Part shown: positions 1 through 9,543 of the stretch, piece after piece
How positions within the stretch are numbered: the first letter of the stretch is position 1
Layout of the letters: each line of letters starts with the position of its first letter
NCBI GenBank assembly: GCA_016783065.1
Contig: JADHXI010000011.1
Span: 1-38,371 of the forward strand
DNA: 38,371 nucleotides
Source of the DNA: Desulfobacteraceae bacterium
GTDB lineage: Bacteria; Desulfobacterota; DSM-4660; Desulfatiglandales; Desulfatiglandaceae
Direction of reading: 5' to 3'
Notes under the pieces: generated by a model
Seen by the model: the letters and a program-made list of their open reading frames with translations, nothing else
Database searches by the model: none
What the model was told of the DNA's origin: nothing
Program-made: the position numbers and the translations under genes

Positions 1-2
1 CG

Positions 3-428
3 ATTGAAGTAGACTCCTGCATTGGGGCCTGCATGCTAATCCGGAAAAAGGCCATTGACAAAGCAGGATTCCTTGACGATCGATATTTCTTTTTTCTTGA
101 GGAAACAGATTGGGCCTACAGGATGAAGAAGGCCGGATGGAAAATCTGTTTTGTTCCTGCTGCAAAAATATTCCATGCCCAGGGGAAAAGCGTAGGGACC
201 AGGGCAGATGCCAGGGTTATGTTCTATCGTTCCAGGTATGCCTTTTTCAAGAAATGGCACCCGGGGTCTTATCCTCTTGTATGTTTGGTAATTTTTTCCC
301 GTCTGCTGATAAATACCCTCCTTTCACTTTTGGGCGTCGCACTGACCCTTTGTCTGAAAAGGAATCTGAACAGAAAGCTCATCGTTTACGCGCAACTGAT
401 TGTATGGCATATAAGAGGATGTCCCTGA
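3..428 (+). CDS. Glycosyltransferase family 2 (rhamnosyltransferase-like), C-terminal part; 5' end lies outside the window
   Basis: Frame is open from base 3; motif CMLIRKKAIDKAGFLDDRYFFFLEETDWAYRMKKAGW is typical of the GT2 C-terminal acceptor region, ending in a hydrophobic tail. Confidence 0.85.
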   Translation: MEVDSCIGACMLIRKKAIDKAGFLDDRYFFFLEETDWAYRMKKAGWKICFVPAAKIFHAQGKSVGTRADARVMFYRSRYAFFKKWHPGSYPLVCLVIFSRLLINTLLSLLGVALTLCLKRNLNRKLIVYAQLIVWHIRGCP

Positions 429-582
429 GAATTAGGAAGTGGTTGAGTGGTTTATTATTATGCGGAGTTTGAACAGGAGGGTGTGGTGATTAAGGTAAGG
501 GGGAAAAGATACTTTTTGTTTGAGGGTATACTTTGTGCTATGCAGGCAATCAGAGTGTTCTTGGTAAGGCGGAGTAAATCCC

Positions 583-1359
583 ATGGATTCGGAAGCGGAC
601 AAACGCTTATCAGTATGTATCATTTGCTATAATGAGGCACGGAATATCAGGAGATGTCTCGATAGTATTAAATGGGTCGACGAGATTGTTATTGTAGACT
701 CCATGAGCAGTGATGATACCGTGAATATTGCCCGGCAATACACCGGTTCTATATTCCAGAGATCGTGGACAGGGTATGCGGATCAAAAGAACTTTGCCCT
801 TTCAAAAGCCCGCGGCAACTGGGTATTGAGCCTTGATGCCGATGAAGAGGTCACGCCGGTATTGCGTGATGAGATCTTGACTGAGATCGATAAGGCGACG
901 GCAAAGAATGGGTACCGGATGCCTCGGCGGTCATTTTATCAAGGGAGATGGATAAATCACAGTGGCTTTTACCCTGACCGACAGCTTCGGCTTTTCAGGC
1001 GGAACAAAGGTCGATGGGTAGGAGGCCGCGTACACGAGAGAGTGGAGATTGAGGGGAGCATCGGAGACCTTAAAAACGATCTCTTACACTATCCTTATCA
1101 GGGCGTCATCTCAGGGCAGCTTCAGACTGTGGACAACTTTTCCGGCTTGATAGCTTCAGACAGGCATGAGAAGGGAGAGCGTTTCCATTTGTCGCTCCTT
1201 CTATTACGTCCTTTGTTCAAATTCCTTGAGGTCTATCTCTTGAAACGGGGTATATCAGACGGTGTGCCAGGGTTAATCATAGCAGTCACTTCCGCCTATG
1301 CTGTGTTTGTGCGTTACGTCAAGATCAGGGAGATAGAGAAGAAGCTTGGGAACCAGTAG
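583..1359 (+). CDS. GT2 family glycosyltransferase, WaaE/KdtX-like LPS core glucosyltransferase
   Basis: SVCIICYNEARNIRRCLDSIKWVDEIVIVDSMSSDDT...NWVLSLDADEEVT...RLFRRNKGRWVGGRVHE. Confidence 0.85.
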   Translation: MDSEADKRLSVCIICYNEARNIRRCLDSIKWVDEIVIVDSMSSDDTVNIARQYTGSIFQRSWTGYADQKNFALSKARGNWVLSLDADEEVTPVLRDEILTEIDKATAKNGYRMPRRSFYQGRWINHSGFYPDRQLRLFRRNKGRWVGGRVHERVEIEGSIGDLKNDLLHYPYQGVISGQLQTVDNFSGLIASDRHEKGERFHLSLLLLRPLFKFLEVYLLKRGISDGVPGLIIAVTSAYAVFVRYVKIREIEKKLGNQ

Positions 1360-1437
1360 GGGGTCTATCCGGAATTTGTTGAAGCCTTTCTAAGGCCGTT
1401 TTCACACAAAACAGGGATCTCTTTTCTTCTGAAATAA

Positions 1438-3069
1438 TCAACGTTCGGGCCCTAAGCTGAAAAGGATCAGTTTTCCCGTATCCGGGTGACTCCAGGTTCC
1501 CAGCTCTTTAAGATCCCGCTGGTTCTTTGTTTTTAGAAAATCAAACCCGCCTTTTGGCCAGGCCCTCTCTTCCCACAAGAAATACTTCACTCTTTCTTTT
1601 CTAAGGCGATGGACAAATCTCCCGTAGCTTTTGAACATTGTTTCCTCGAATATTGTCGCCTCGAGATCGAAATTGGTCATGGGACATGGAGCCCCTTCAT
1701 ATTTCAAATTGGCATAGAAGGGGGTCCAATTTGGCGTACGCAAAGATTTGACAATCTTTGTCACATTCTCGTTTCCCTCTCTATGGGCAATGAGTTCCCC
1801 TATTTCTTTGAAAACAACCTTGTCTTCCTCTCTCGGTTTCAAATTCTTGGGCAAAGCAACCGCCAAAATCAGAAAGCATAAGAGAGCGAGAGCAGTAGAT
1901 TGCTTCAAATGAAACTTTGATCTTATAAGGAGCGCACTCTTTTCCAGACCGAACCCGAAAGCCAAAAAGCATGGCAGGACAAAAATCGGCCAGAACCGGT
2001 CAAACATCATCCAAGTCTGGATCACATGCAGATACAACAGTATAAACACAAAAAAAGCGATAAGGGACAAATAAAGAACACGCCGGTCTTCCTTTAAACA
2101 CCGCCAAATACCTCCAAGGCCGAGGAGAAACAGGATAAAAGGGAGATAAAAATAGGCCCTGATCATATATTTCACAAGGGTTCCGAGGGCAATAAGCCAG
2201 GTTAGATGCCGTGCCTTGTGTAAGAAGTGCGATACACCTTCGGCTAAAGGCTGGGCCATCAATTCAGATAGGTTTGATCTGAGAATTTCGTATTCAATAA
2301 AAGGTGCCGAGAGTTTATTCCCCACCTCAGTCAATCGAATGGTATCAACAAGCGATGCTTCAAGAAACAGCGTCCCGCAGAGGGCAAATGCCAAGATGAG
2401 TGCAAAGGGCATGGAAAAGATTGCGAACTTTTTGATCCGTTTTTCCTGGGGCACGGCTAACAGGTATGCGCAGGTTACGAAGATAAATAGAATGGCTTCG
2501 ATCCTTGCCCAGGAGGCCATCAGAAAAGAGAGACAGCTTAAAAGGAGTGGAAGACGGTAATTCTTGTCACCTGGCTTAATAAAAAAGTATAAACCGGTTG
2601 CGAGAAAAAACCAGCATATGGGCCCCCTCACCACATCCGCGCTTATTCCAACAAAAACAGGAAGGATCGCAAAAACCAGCACGCCCAATGTGCTAATATT
2701 CTTGTCAAAAAAGCGTCTGAATAGAAAATAGATGGGGATTAGGGTGATTGAACCGAAAAAAAGTGAGACGGATTTGGCTGCAACAATCCAATCGTGAAAT
2801 ATTGTATATGCTCCAGCGATAAAGAATGGATAATTTGAGAGAAAACCTATGTTGCATGAAGTAAGGCTATTCCACTCACCGTAATAGATGGCCCTCGCCT
2901 GGTGGATATAATATACCCCGTCAGGATTGACAATAAAGGTGTACTGGCTGGCAAAAAAGCGTATAACAAGACCGAGAATAAATATCAGGGCAATTTCCCT
3001 TGCCCCTACCCACCCGGGATCATTGGAACTGCCATTGGAAAAAGTAGTATGGGGCAGTGATGGTATCAT
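1438..3069 (-). CDS. GT39/ArnT-type multispanning membrane glycosyltransferase
   Basis: 543 aa, many TM segments, N-terminal NPDGVYYIHQARAIYYGEWNSL resembling the acidic loop of polyprenyl-phosphate-dependent glycosyltransferases. Confidence 0.75.
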   Translation of the reverse strand: MIPSLPHTTFSNGSSNDPGWVGAREIALIFILGLVIRFFASQYTFIVNPDGVYYIHQARAIYYGEWNSLTSCNIGFLSNYPFFIAGAYTIFHDWIVAAKSVSLFFGSITLIPIYFLFRRFFDKNISTLGVLVFAILPVFVGISADVVRGPICWFFLATGLYFFIKPGDKNYRLPLLLSCLSFLMASWARIEAILFIFVTCAYLLAVPQEKRIKKFAIFSMPFALILAFALCGTLFLEASLVDTIRLTEVGNKLSAPFIEYEILRSNLSELMAQPLAEGVSHFLHKARHLTWLIALGTLVKYMIRAYFYLPFILFLLGLGGIWRCLKEDRRVLYLSLIAFFVFILLYLHVIQTWMMFDRFWPIFVLPCFLAFGFGLEKSALLIRSKFHLKQSTALALLCFLILAVALPKNLKPREEDKVVFKEIGELIAHREGNENVTKIVKSLRTPNWTPFYANLKYEGAPCPMTNFDLEATIFEETMFKSYGRFVHRLRKERVKYFLWEERAWPKGGFDFLKTKNQRDLKELGTWSHPDTGKLILFSLGPER

Positions 3070-3238
3070 GCTAAAATAGTCTCAAAATTATCCTCCAGCA
3101 GACGGAGACTAAATGGATCTGGTTGTACAGAGCGATGGACTTTGATAAAAAGGGGCCTTCTTATGGCAAGGAGTATATGGAAAATGAAAATGAGTGTCAA
3201 TAATACAGGCCATCTTCCTGATCCCTTAAACCCCTGTT

Positions 3239-3314
3239 CACCACGAAAACACGAAGCACACGAAGAAGCAACTGTTGAATGAGATTCTTCGTGCTTCTTT
3301 CTGGTCTTAGTGGT
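3239..3314. repeat. Imperfect inverted repeat of the CCAC-n-AA-n-CAC-n-AAG type, without cargo
   Basis: caccacgaaaacacgaagcacacgaagaa ... attcttcgtgcttctttctggtcttagtggt; the arms are largely complementary. Confidence 0.7.
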
Positions 3315-3410
3315 TTAATATATTGGAGACCCTGACCTTTGAACCTTGAATCCCCCTGTAAGCGGGAAACCTGGCACCGATCACTTTAGATATTGGCAGA
3401 TATTGCAGAT

Positions 3411-4550
3411 ATGAAAATCGCAGTTGTTATTCCTAAATATGGTTTGGTTGGGGGGGCTGAGGGCTTTGCATATGAGCTGACGGAGAGGCTGGCCATGCGC
3501 AGCCGTTTTGAAATCCATCTGTTCGCAAATCAGTGGCGTCAGGGAAGGGCCGCAATTGTTTTCCACAAGGTCCCGATATTTATATTTCCTCGTTTCCTGC
3601 GGCAAATCAGTTTTGCATATTTTGCAAACAGAAAGATCGGGCTTGACGAATTTGATCTGGTCCATAGCCACGACCGGATATTTCGGATGCACCTCCTTAC
3701 AATGCATGGCATCCCTCATAAGAGATGGATCAGAGCGGCGAGAAATAAGCGTCTGAACCTCTTTGACAGATCTATGGCCTGGGTGGAGAGCAGGGGCTTG
3801 AAGGGACCGCATATTCCGATGGTTCTACCTGTCTCAACTCTTGTAAAGAATGAACTCCTCAGTGTATACGATATCCCGGAGTCGAAAATGCACGTGATTC
3901 ACCCAGGAGTCTCTTTAAAACGCTTTTCCTCTCTTGACAGGAAAAACTGCCGGCTCCATATTCGAAGGCGCCATGGTCTTTCTGAATCGGACGTTGTGGT
4001 TCTTTTCGTGGGGATGAACTTTGAGATCAAACGGCTTAAACTGGTCATTGAGGGCGTAGCTAAACTGATCATGGAGGAAAAGAGAGGGTCGAGCCTGAAG
4101 GTGCTGGTAGTGGGGAAAGGGAATAGTGCCTCATACCAGGCCCTGGCTCGTGATTTGGGTATAACTGACCGGGTGATTTTTGCCGGAGTGACACACGAGG
4201 TGGAAAAATACTACCTCGCCAGTGATCTTTTTGCCATGCCTTCCCAGTTCGATACCTTTGGGATGGCCGTCCTTGAGGCAATGGCGGCCGGGCTGCCGGT
4301 TATTATCACCGAGAAAGTGGGCGCTAAAGACCTTGTAACAGATGGTGTTCAAGGTTTTGTTCTCGGAGAAGAGGCCGCTCCCTCTGATTTTGGCGGGAAG
4401 ATCTCTTCCCTTTTAATAAAAGAGAATCGTCTGAAAATGGGAGAGATGGCCCACAAGACAGCACTCCAGCATAGCTGGGACAGGGTGGCAGATGAGATGG
4501 AAGATATGTACACGATGCAACAAGGGCTTGACTATGGGACTGGAGATTGA
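3411..4550 (+). CDS. Glycosyltransferase family 4 (WaaG-like)
   Basis: MKIAVVIPKYGLVGGAEGFAYELTERLA...VIHPGVSLKRF...VVGKGNSASYQALARDLGITDRVIFAG...FGMAVLEAMAAGLPVII; start chosen at 3411 within the 3393 ORF. Confidence 0.9.
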   Translation: MKIAVVIPKYGLVGGAEGFAYELTERLAMRSRFEIHLFANQWRQGRAAIVFHKVPIFIFPRFLRQISFAYFANRKIGLDEFDLVHSHDRIFRMHLLTMHGIPHKRWIRAARNKRLNLFDRSMAWVESRGLKGPHIPMVLPVSTLVKNELLSVYDIPESKMHVIHPGVSLKRFSSLDRKNCRLHIRRRHGLSESDVVVLFVGMNFEIKRLKLVIEGVAKLIMEEKRGSSLKVLVVGKGNSASYQALARDLGITDRVIFAGVTHEVEKYYLASDLFAMPSQFDTFGMAVLEAMAAGLPVIITEKVGAKDLVTDGVQGFVLGEEAAPSDFGGKISSLLIKENRLKMGEMAHKTALQHSWDRVADEMEDMYTMQQGLDYGTGD

Positions 4551-4565
4551 TTATCGTTGATTGTT

Positions 4566-4601
4566 ACCCCGGTTAAATAGCCCGAAGGGATTTAACAGGG
4601 T
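4566..4601. repeat. Intergenic hairpin with near-palindromic CCC-GTTAAAT-CCC-GAA-GGG-ATTTAAC-GGG core, flanked by GTTGATTGTT direct repeats
   Basis: accccggttaaatagcccgaagggatttaacagggt; GTTGATTGTT at 4556-4565 and 4608-4617. Confidence 0.7.
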
Positions 4602-5427
4602 AAAATTGTTGATTGTTGGAGCGAAGGGGAAAACCCAATACATCGGGGAAAAGCGATAGAAGAGCAAAAAACAGAGGTTCAAACAGTAAAGAGCAAACAG
4701 CAAATACCGCAAGGTGGGAATGAATTCTACTTTTTGCGTGGGCGTTACGAGAACAAGTACGGGAATATTCTAAAGCAGATTCTTGAAATCTGGGTCTGTC
4801 CTGTAAAGGTAATGAGGTTGTTTGCTCCATGCGTTCTTTCAGGGCTCTAACGTTTCCTGATGCGAAGAGCCATCCCAGTTTATGCTCACGAACTCGACGC
4901 GCTATGAGCCCTTCGTCTGAAACTATTACCATTTTGCCAGCAACAGTTGAGACTGAAACTACCCCACTGGATCCGAAATGCTTCACATAGGGGAGCAGAA
5001 CAACATCACTGGCACAAAAACACAACTTCTCCTCAGTATCCGAGACAAAGCGATTAAGAACTGGCGCAGTTCCTCGTCTCTTTAATTGCTCAAGAGCATT
5101 TGTGATTTCCGAATCATTCTTGGTTTGGCCGGCACACAATAGCAACATTCGAGAATTGTCAGATGAGGCCAGCATGGCGCGGATGACCAGATGCAGTCCT
5201 TTTCTTCGATTACCTATGCCGTAGTTGAGAAAAACAGTCCTACCCTCGGGAATCTCCAAGGCTTTCCGATTTTCGTCATGTGCCTGGGAGAATGCATCCC
5301 TCAAACCCTCTCTTGAGAAATTCGGAACTGTCTTGCATTACGACTGGTTCGAAAGGTTTAATTCAAAAATAGAAATCCTGGTCCTCAGGGCCAGGTCAGA
5401 GATAAATGGCTCTGCCTTACAGGATTG
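4573..5427 (-). pseudogene. Degenerate GT4 glycosyltransferase, N-terminal domain missing, in-frame TAA at 5338-5340
   Basis: GRTVFLNYGIGNRRKGLHLVIRAM...CFCASDVVLLPYVKHFGSSGVVSVSTVAGKMVIVSDEGLIARRVREHKLGWLF matches a GT4 C-terminal domain; the upstream frame reads CKAEPFISDLALRTRISIFELNLSNQS*CKTVPNFSREGL. Confidence 0.75.
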
Positions 5428-5430
5428 ACC

Positions 5431-5566
5431 TGGAGTATTGGAGTGATGGAGTACTGGAGTACTGGAAAAACCATAAAAGGCAGTGAGTTTTTAGGAACTG
5501 GGTTTGTCTATTACCTCCATAGGTGATCAGGTAGCTCTTTCAACACTCCATCACTCCAATACTCCA
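5431..5566. repeat. 22-bp perfect inverted repeat pair built of short GGAGTRNT-type units, with ~92 bp between the arms
   Basis: tggagtattggagtgatggagt at 5431-5452; its exact reverse complement at 5545-5566; adjoining ggagtactggagtactgg units. Confidence 0.85.
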
Positions 5567-5622
5567 TCACTCCTTGCGCCAATCAAATTGCAGTAGACTA
5601 AATCCCCTCCGGGGATAACCAA

Positions 5623-5936
5623 AGCCGAGTCCTCTGGGCCCGGATCTTTACTCATGACAGAAAGGACTGGCATATTTCGATCAAAGCGGAAATGAACCGT
5701 GACCTTTTAGCCAAATTATACCAGTGGGCCAGGGAATATCCTATTGATGTTATTTTTTCCTATCTCTCCGGAGACAATGTGGCCCTTTGGCAAACAGCCT
5801 TTTTATTCATCGTCCCAGCGAGGTTTTTCCAGCCAATAGCGAATTTTTCAAGGCCTATAGGAAAGATCCGAACACAGCCTACGTCCAGGAGAGAGGTTCC
5901 GACTTTGATTATCCCAAAGGCAATTTGACTAAATGA
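5623..5936 (+). pseudogene. Remnant(s) of a glycan-biosynthesis gene with a frame change around 5800-5820
   Basis: Frame 1 reads RIFTHDRKDWHISIKAEMNRDLLAKLYQWAREYPIDVIFSYLSGDNV (CgeB/GT1-like N-terminal flavour); another frame reads EVFPANSEFFKAYRKDPNTAYVQERGSDFDYPKGNLTK* at 5820-5936. Confidence 0.5.
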
Positions 5937-6028
5937 TATTTTATAGGTCATGGAGTGCTGACCTATCCCAAAGAAAAACCCCGAAGCCTTTAGCATTTTG
6001 AGAGGTTGGCAGGTTTGGAGGTCTAAAA

Positions 6029-6811
6029 ATGGTTACACATAAAGAGGCTGTGCATGCGCTTTATGCCACCCTTAATGAGAGACGCGCCGAGGGATCCCTC
6101 GATTCCGATAGTGAAAACGCCTTTTTGGGTAGCTGTGACCGCTGGAGCATTGCCACCAAGGAACTCAGCCGAAATCCTGAGACAGGTCGCATTCTTGATA
6201 TAGGGTCTTATGACGGAATTTTTTGCGGGGCTCTTACAAAGCTAGGGTTCCAGGTAGCGGCGCTGGATTGGCATCGCCATGTGAAGGAATCTCTCTGGCA
6301 AAGACTCGGTGTGGAGTGGCACAGGTGTCAGGTTGAGGCGGATCCAATTCCTTTTCCTGACAACAGCTTTATGGGTGTGTATATGGGCCAGGTTCTTGAA
6401 CATTTCACCTATTCCCCTCGCAAACCGTTGGCGGAGATCCGACGGGTTCTCAAACCTGGAGGGTTGTTGGTGGTGGATGTTCCAAATGTGGGTGAACTAC
6501 ATAACTACTATCGGCTTCTCCGGGGAAAAAACATCCTCTACGATTACAAAAAACATTACATCGACGATGATCCCGAATTTTATAAAGGACGTCCCTATTT
6601 TAACCGTCACAATCACGAATTCACTCGGCGGGATTTATGTGTCCTTGCTGAGAGTTGCGGCTTTCAAGTTGTCAAGATAGCATACATTAGATCCCGCCGG
6701 CATGGGAAGAAGGGTTTGCGGCGGCTGGGGTTACCCTTTACGGCACTTCGGGATATGATTCCCCTGTTCCGCAAGAGCATTATGCTTACCGCTCAAAAGC
6801 CTATTGAGTAG
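6029..6811 (+). CDS. Class I SAM-dependent methyltransferase (Methyltransf_11-like)
   Basis: GRILDIGSYDGIFCGALTKLGFQVAALDW...DPIPFPDNSFMGVYMGQVLEHF...EIRRVLKPGGLLVVDVPN. Confidence 0.9.
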   Translation: MVTHKEAVHALYATLNERRAEGSLDSDSENAFLGSCDRWSIATKELSRNPETGRILDIGSYDGIFCGALTKLGFQVAALDWHRHVKESLWQRLGVEWHRCQVEADPIPFPDNSFMGVYMGQVLEHFTYSPRKPLAEIRRVLKPGGLLVVDVPNVGELHNYYRLLRGKNILYDYKKHYIDDDPEFYKGRPYFNRHNHEFTRRDLCVLAESCGFQVVKIAYIRSRRHGKKGLRRLGLPFTALRDMIPLFRKSIMLTAQKPIE

Positions 6812-6882
6812 AATATTTGGAAAAGGTAAGGTCGGAGGTCTACCTTCAGCCATTTATGAATGGGGAAACAACCATTGTTTCA

Positions 6883-8535
6883 CTAATATTGGATAAACAC
6901 AAAGCCATTGTCTTCATCCCGGAAGGCAGGTTTCGGAAAGATGGCTTTGTATTTGGCGTAACGGGTGCTGTCCATGATGAGTGCAATTCTGTTTTTATCT
7001 GAATTCGTGCCGACCAGGTCCCGGACCTGATCAACGGTCAAAAGACGGCGATCTTCGGGTTTCTCATAGTCCATGCCATAGGCGAGCTCACCGCTCTTTT
7101 CGAGCAGGTAGATATCATTGCGCTTCAAAAACCAACAAACAGCGGAAACCGTGTGATTGTCAGAGACCAAAATGGTCTTGGGCGAGACCCTATGAGCATT
7201 GCGCGTGATAAGATTTTTAGGCGCCCGTTCCTCCAACACCTTTGCCGGCACGACAAATTGTGAGGTGAACATAAACAGTACCGGTGCCATGCAGTAAAGG
7301 GCGATTTTCTTCCAGGTACTCTGTGCCCTTGTGGCCCAGAGCAAAAACACTCCCCAGAAAAGAAAGCCGATGAGGGCGGCTGTCCATTTCCAGGCTTCCT
7401 CATGCCCGTAAGGGTTCAAAGCAGATAGATCAAACGTTTTCCCCAAAATCAATCCTACCGCTACAATCCCGATTATTGCCGCAAAACACACCGTCACAAC
7501 GTTGAACGCCTTTTGCTTTCCTTCTCGAAAATATTTTAGAAGCCCAACGGTTATGATAATGGCAACAGGCGGCATGCACGGCAAGATATATGCGATGAGT
7601 TTGCCGCTTGAGGCAGAAAAAAACAAAAATGGGAAGACGAACCAGCATATGGCGAAACGAATCAGCGGTTCTCCGGTGACCTTTTTCCATAGGCCGCAAA
7701 CTGCGGCGGGGAGGAGGGCCATCCATGGCAATGCCCCTCCCACGACGATTGGGATGAAATACCAAAAGGGTTTTGGGTGTTGTCCCTTGCCGGGAGAAAT
7801 GAACCGATTAATGTGCTCGGTCCAAAAGAAATAATTCCAGTAATCCCCCTCTCTCAGGTGAACCATGACGGCCCATGGCAAAACAACGACAATGGCTGCC
7901 AAGACCGGCAACCAGGCCCACTTCAACAGCTCCTTCCATCGGCCCTCCCATACGGTAAAAGGCAGGATCGCTATAGCGGGAACCAGAAAAGCCAGAAATC
8001 CCTTTACAAGAAATGCGAGGCCACAGGAGGCCCCAAAAAGCGTGAGGAAAAGCCCTTTTTTTCCAGGTTCAGAAGTCATGTGGAAAAAAAAGAAGAATAC
8101 CATGGCACATGTTAGAAACATGGAAAGCCCTGTGTCCAAGGTATTGATGGTGGCAATGGCAAAGACAAGTGGAAAGGTGAGAAATGCGGAAGCTGCAACA
8201 ATCCCCGAACAATGCCCTCCTCCGTACTTACTCGCCAACAAAAAGAGCATCAATGCTGAGATACCTGCTGAAATAGCTGATAGGAAACGAATGGCAAAGG
8301 CATTTTCACCGAAAAGTGTTATGCTTATGGCGTTGAGCCAATAGCCCAGCACCGGCTTTTCAAAATAGCGCAGCCCATTGAGGTGAGGTACGATCCAATC
8401 CCCTGAAATAATCATCTCTCTGGGGACTTCAGCGTAGCGGGTCTCATCGGGGATGGTGATGGGGCGGACGCCTAATGGCACCAGGTAGATCAGCGCAAAG
8501 AGCCCAATTACTGCTGCGATGGACGATTTCCCCAT
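6883..8535 (-). CDS. arnT: ArnT, undecaprenyl phosphate-L-Ara4N transferase (GT83)
   Basis: MGKSSIAAVIGLFALIYLVPLGVRPITIPDETRYAEVPREMIISGDWIVPHLNGLRYFEKPVLGYWLNAISITLFGENAFAIRFLSA; located directly after arnD. Confidence 0.92.
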   Translation of the reverse strand: MGKSSIAAVIGLFALIYLVPLGVRPITIPDETRYAEVPREMIISGDWIVPHLNGLRYFEKPVLGYWLNAISITLFGENAFAIRFLSAISAGISALMLFLLASKYGGGHCSGIVAASAFLTFPLVFAIATINTLDTGLSMFLTCAMVFFFFFHMTSEPGKKGLFLTLFGASCGLAFLVKGFLAFLVPAIAILPFTVWEGRWKELLKWAWLPVLAAIVVVLPWAVMVHLREGDYWNYFFWTEHINRFISPGKGQHPKPFWYFIPIVVGGALPWMALLPAAVCGLWKKVTGEPLIRFAICWFVFPFLFFSASSGKLIAYILPCMPPVAIIITVGLLKYFREGKQKAFNVVTVCFAAIIGIVAVGLILGKTFDLSALNPYGHEEAWKWTAALIGFLFWGVFLLWATRAQSTWKKIALYCMAPVLFMFTSQFVVPAKVLEERAPKNLITRNAHRVSPKTILVSDNHTVSAVCWFLKRNDIYLLEKSGELAYGMDYEKPEDRRLLTVDQVRDLVGTNSDKNRIALIMDSTRYAKYKAIFPKPAFRDEDNGFVFIQY

Positions 8536-8537
8536 GA

Positions 8538-9446
8538 TCAATGTCCCGGTGTTTGGGGTTCCGCAGGTCCCTGAAAAGCGACCCACCCCTCTCGCCCCAG
8601 AATCTGCTCTCTGACAATGTTTGATGAGCCTATTCGGGAAGTATCTTTGAGGATTGTCCCCAATGGCACCATGGAAGCCCCCCGTGATCGTGTGGTTGTC
8701 ACAAAGCGTTCAAACATTTCTGTGAGGGCAATGCCTTCAACCTCGGCATGGATGGTGAGGATATTCAGCCCATCAGGCTTGAGTTGGGAAATGAGGTAGT
8801 CGTTATAGTTACAATTGTTGATCCCTTTTCGACCGATCACCTCGTCATAGGTAGGAAGGGTGACAGGAATCTGGGGTTGGGATAGTTTTCTTCCACGGAC
8901 AACGGGGTAAAATATGTCTTCCCCTCTGCAATCACTGTTAAAGGCAAATGGAAAATTCCCCTTTTCAAGGAGTACTAACTCGTTGCATTTCCACCCTGGG
9001 GAGGCCGAACAGACCGGTGTTTTGCCGATGATCTCCTTTAGGAGTTCTACGGCTTTGCCGATCTCCCCATATATGGTATGGGCGTCCATGGACCCGATAT
9101 TGGTCTGCCATGCGTGATGGTCCCACGCATGGACGCCCACCTCGTGCCCCTCGCGAGCAGCTGAAGATATTATGGGTCCTAGGGTTTTGCCTATGATGGG
9201 TCCTTGCCGGAATGTGCCCCTGAATAGTATGTCCCAGCCATATAGGCCAGGTGCCCGGGTCCTCAACATCTTCCAGAAAAAGGAGGGCCGGATCATGCGC
9301 CAGATATGCCGGCCCATGTTGTCTGGACCGACGGAAAAAAAGAAGGAGGCCTTTATGGAATAAGCGGCCAACAGCTCACACAGTTTCGGGACGCCGTATC
9401 TGGTTCCCCTGAAGCTATCCACATCGATCCTGAGGCCTATTTCCAT
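8538..9446 (-). CDS. arnD: ArnD, 4-deoxy-4-formamido-L-arabinose-phosphoundecaprenol deformylase (polysaccharide deacetylase fold)
   Basis: GLRIDVDSFRGTRYGVPKLCELLAAYSIKASFFFSVGPDNMGRHIWRM...GHEVGVHAWDHHAWQ. Confidence 0.93.
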   Translation of the reverse strand: MEIGLRIDVDSFRGTRYGVPKLCELLAAYSIKASFFFSVGPDNMGRHIWRMIRPSFFWKMLRTRAPGLYGWDILFRGTFRQGPIIGKTLGPIISSAAREGHEVGVHAWDHHAWQTNIGSMDAHTIYGEIGKAVELLKEIIGKTPVCSASPGWKCNELVLLEKGNFPFAFNSDCRGEDIFYPVVRGRKLSQPQIPVTLPTYDEVIGRKGINNCNYNDYLISQLKPDGLNILTIHAEVEGIALTEMFERFVTTTRSRGASMVPLGTILKDTSRIGSSNIVREQILGREGWVAFQGPAEPQTPGH

Positions 9447-9543
9447 ATTACTCCAAATAGGTCACCACACCTTTACGTAAGCTCTCAGCAAACCCAGGCA
9501 GCGTGGGGTTCGCCCGCAAATTCCCCTGCTATCTACCCTGGAG

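Noticed and set aside
7865-8344. 159-aa plus-strand ORF
   Set aside because: Antisense to arnT; low-complexity basic composition.
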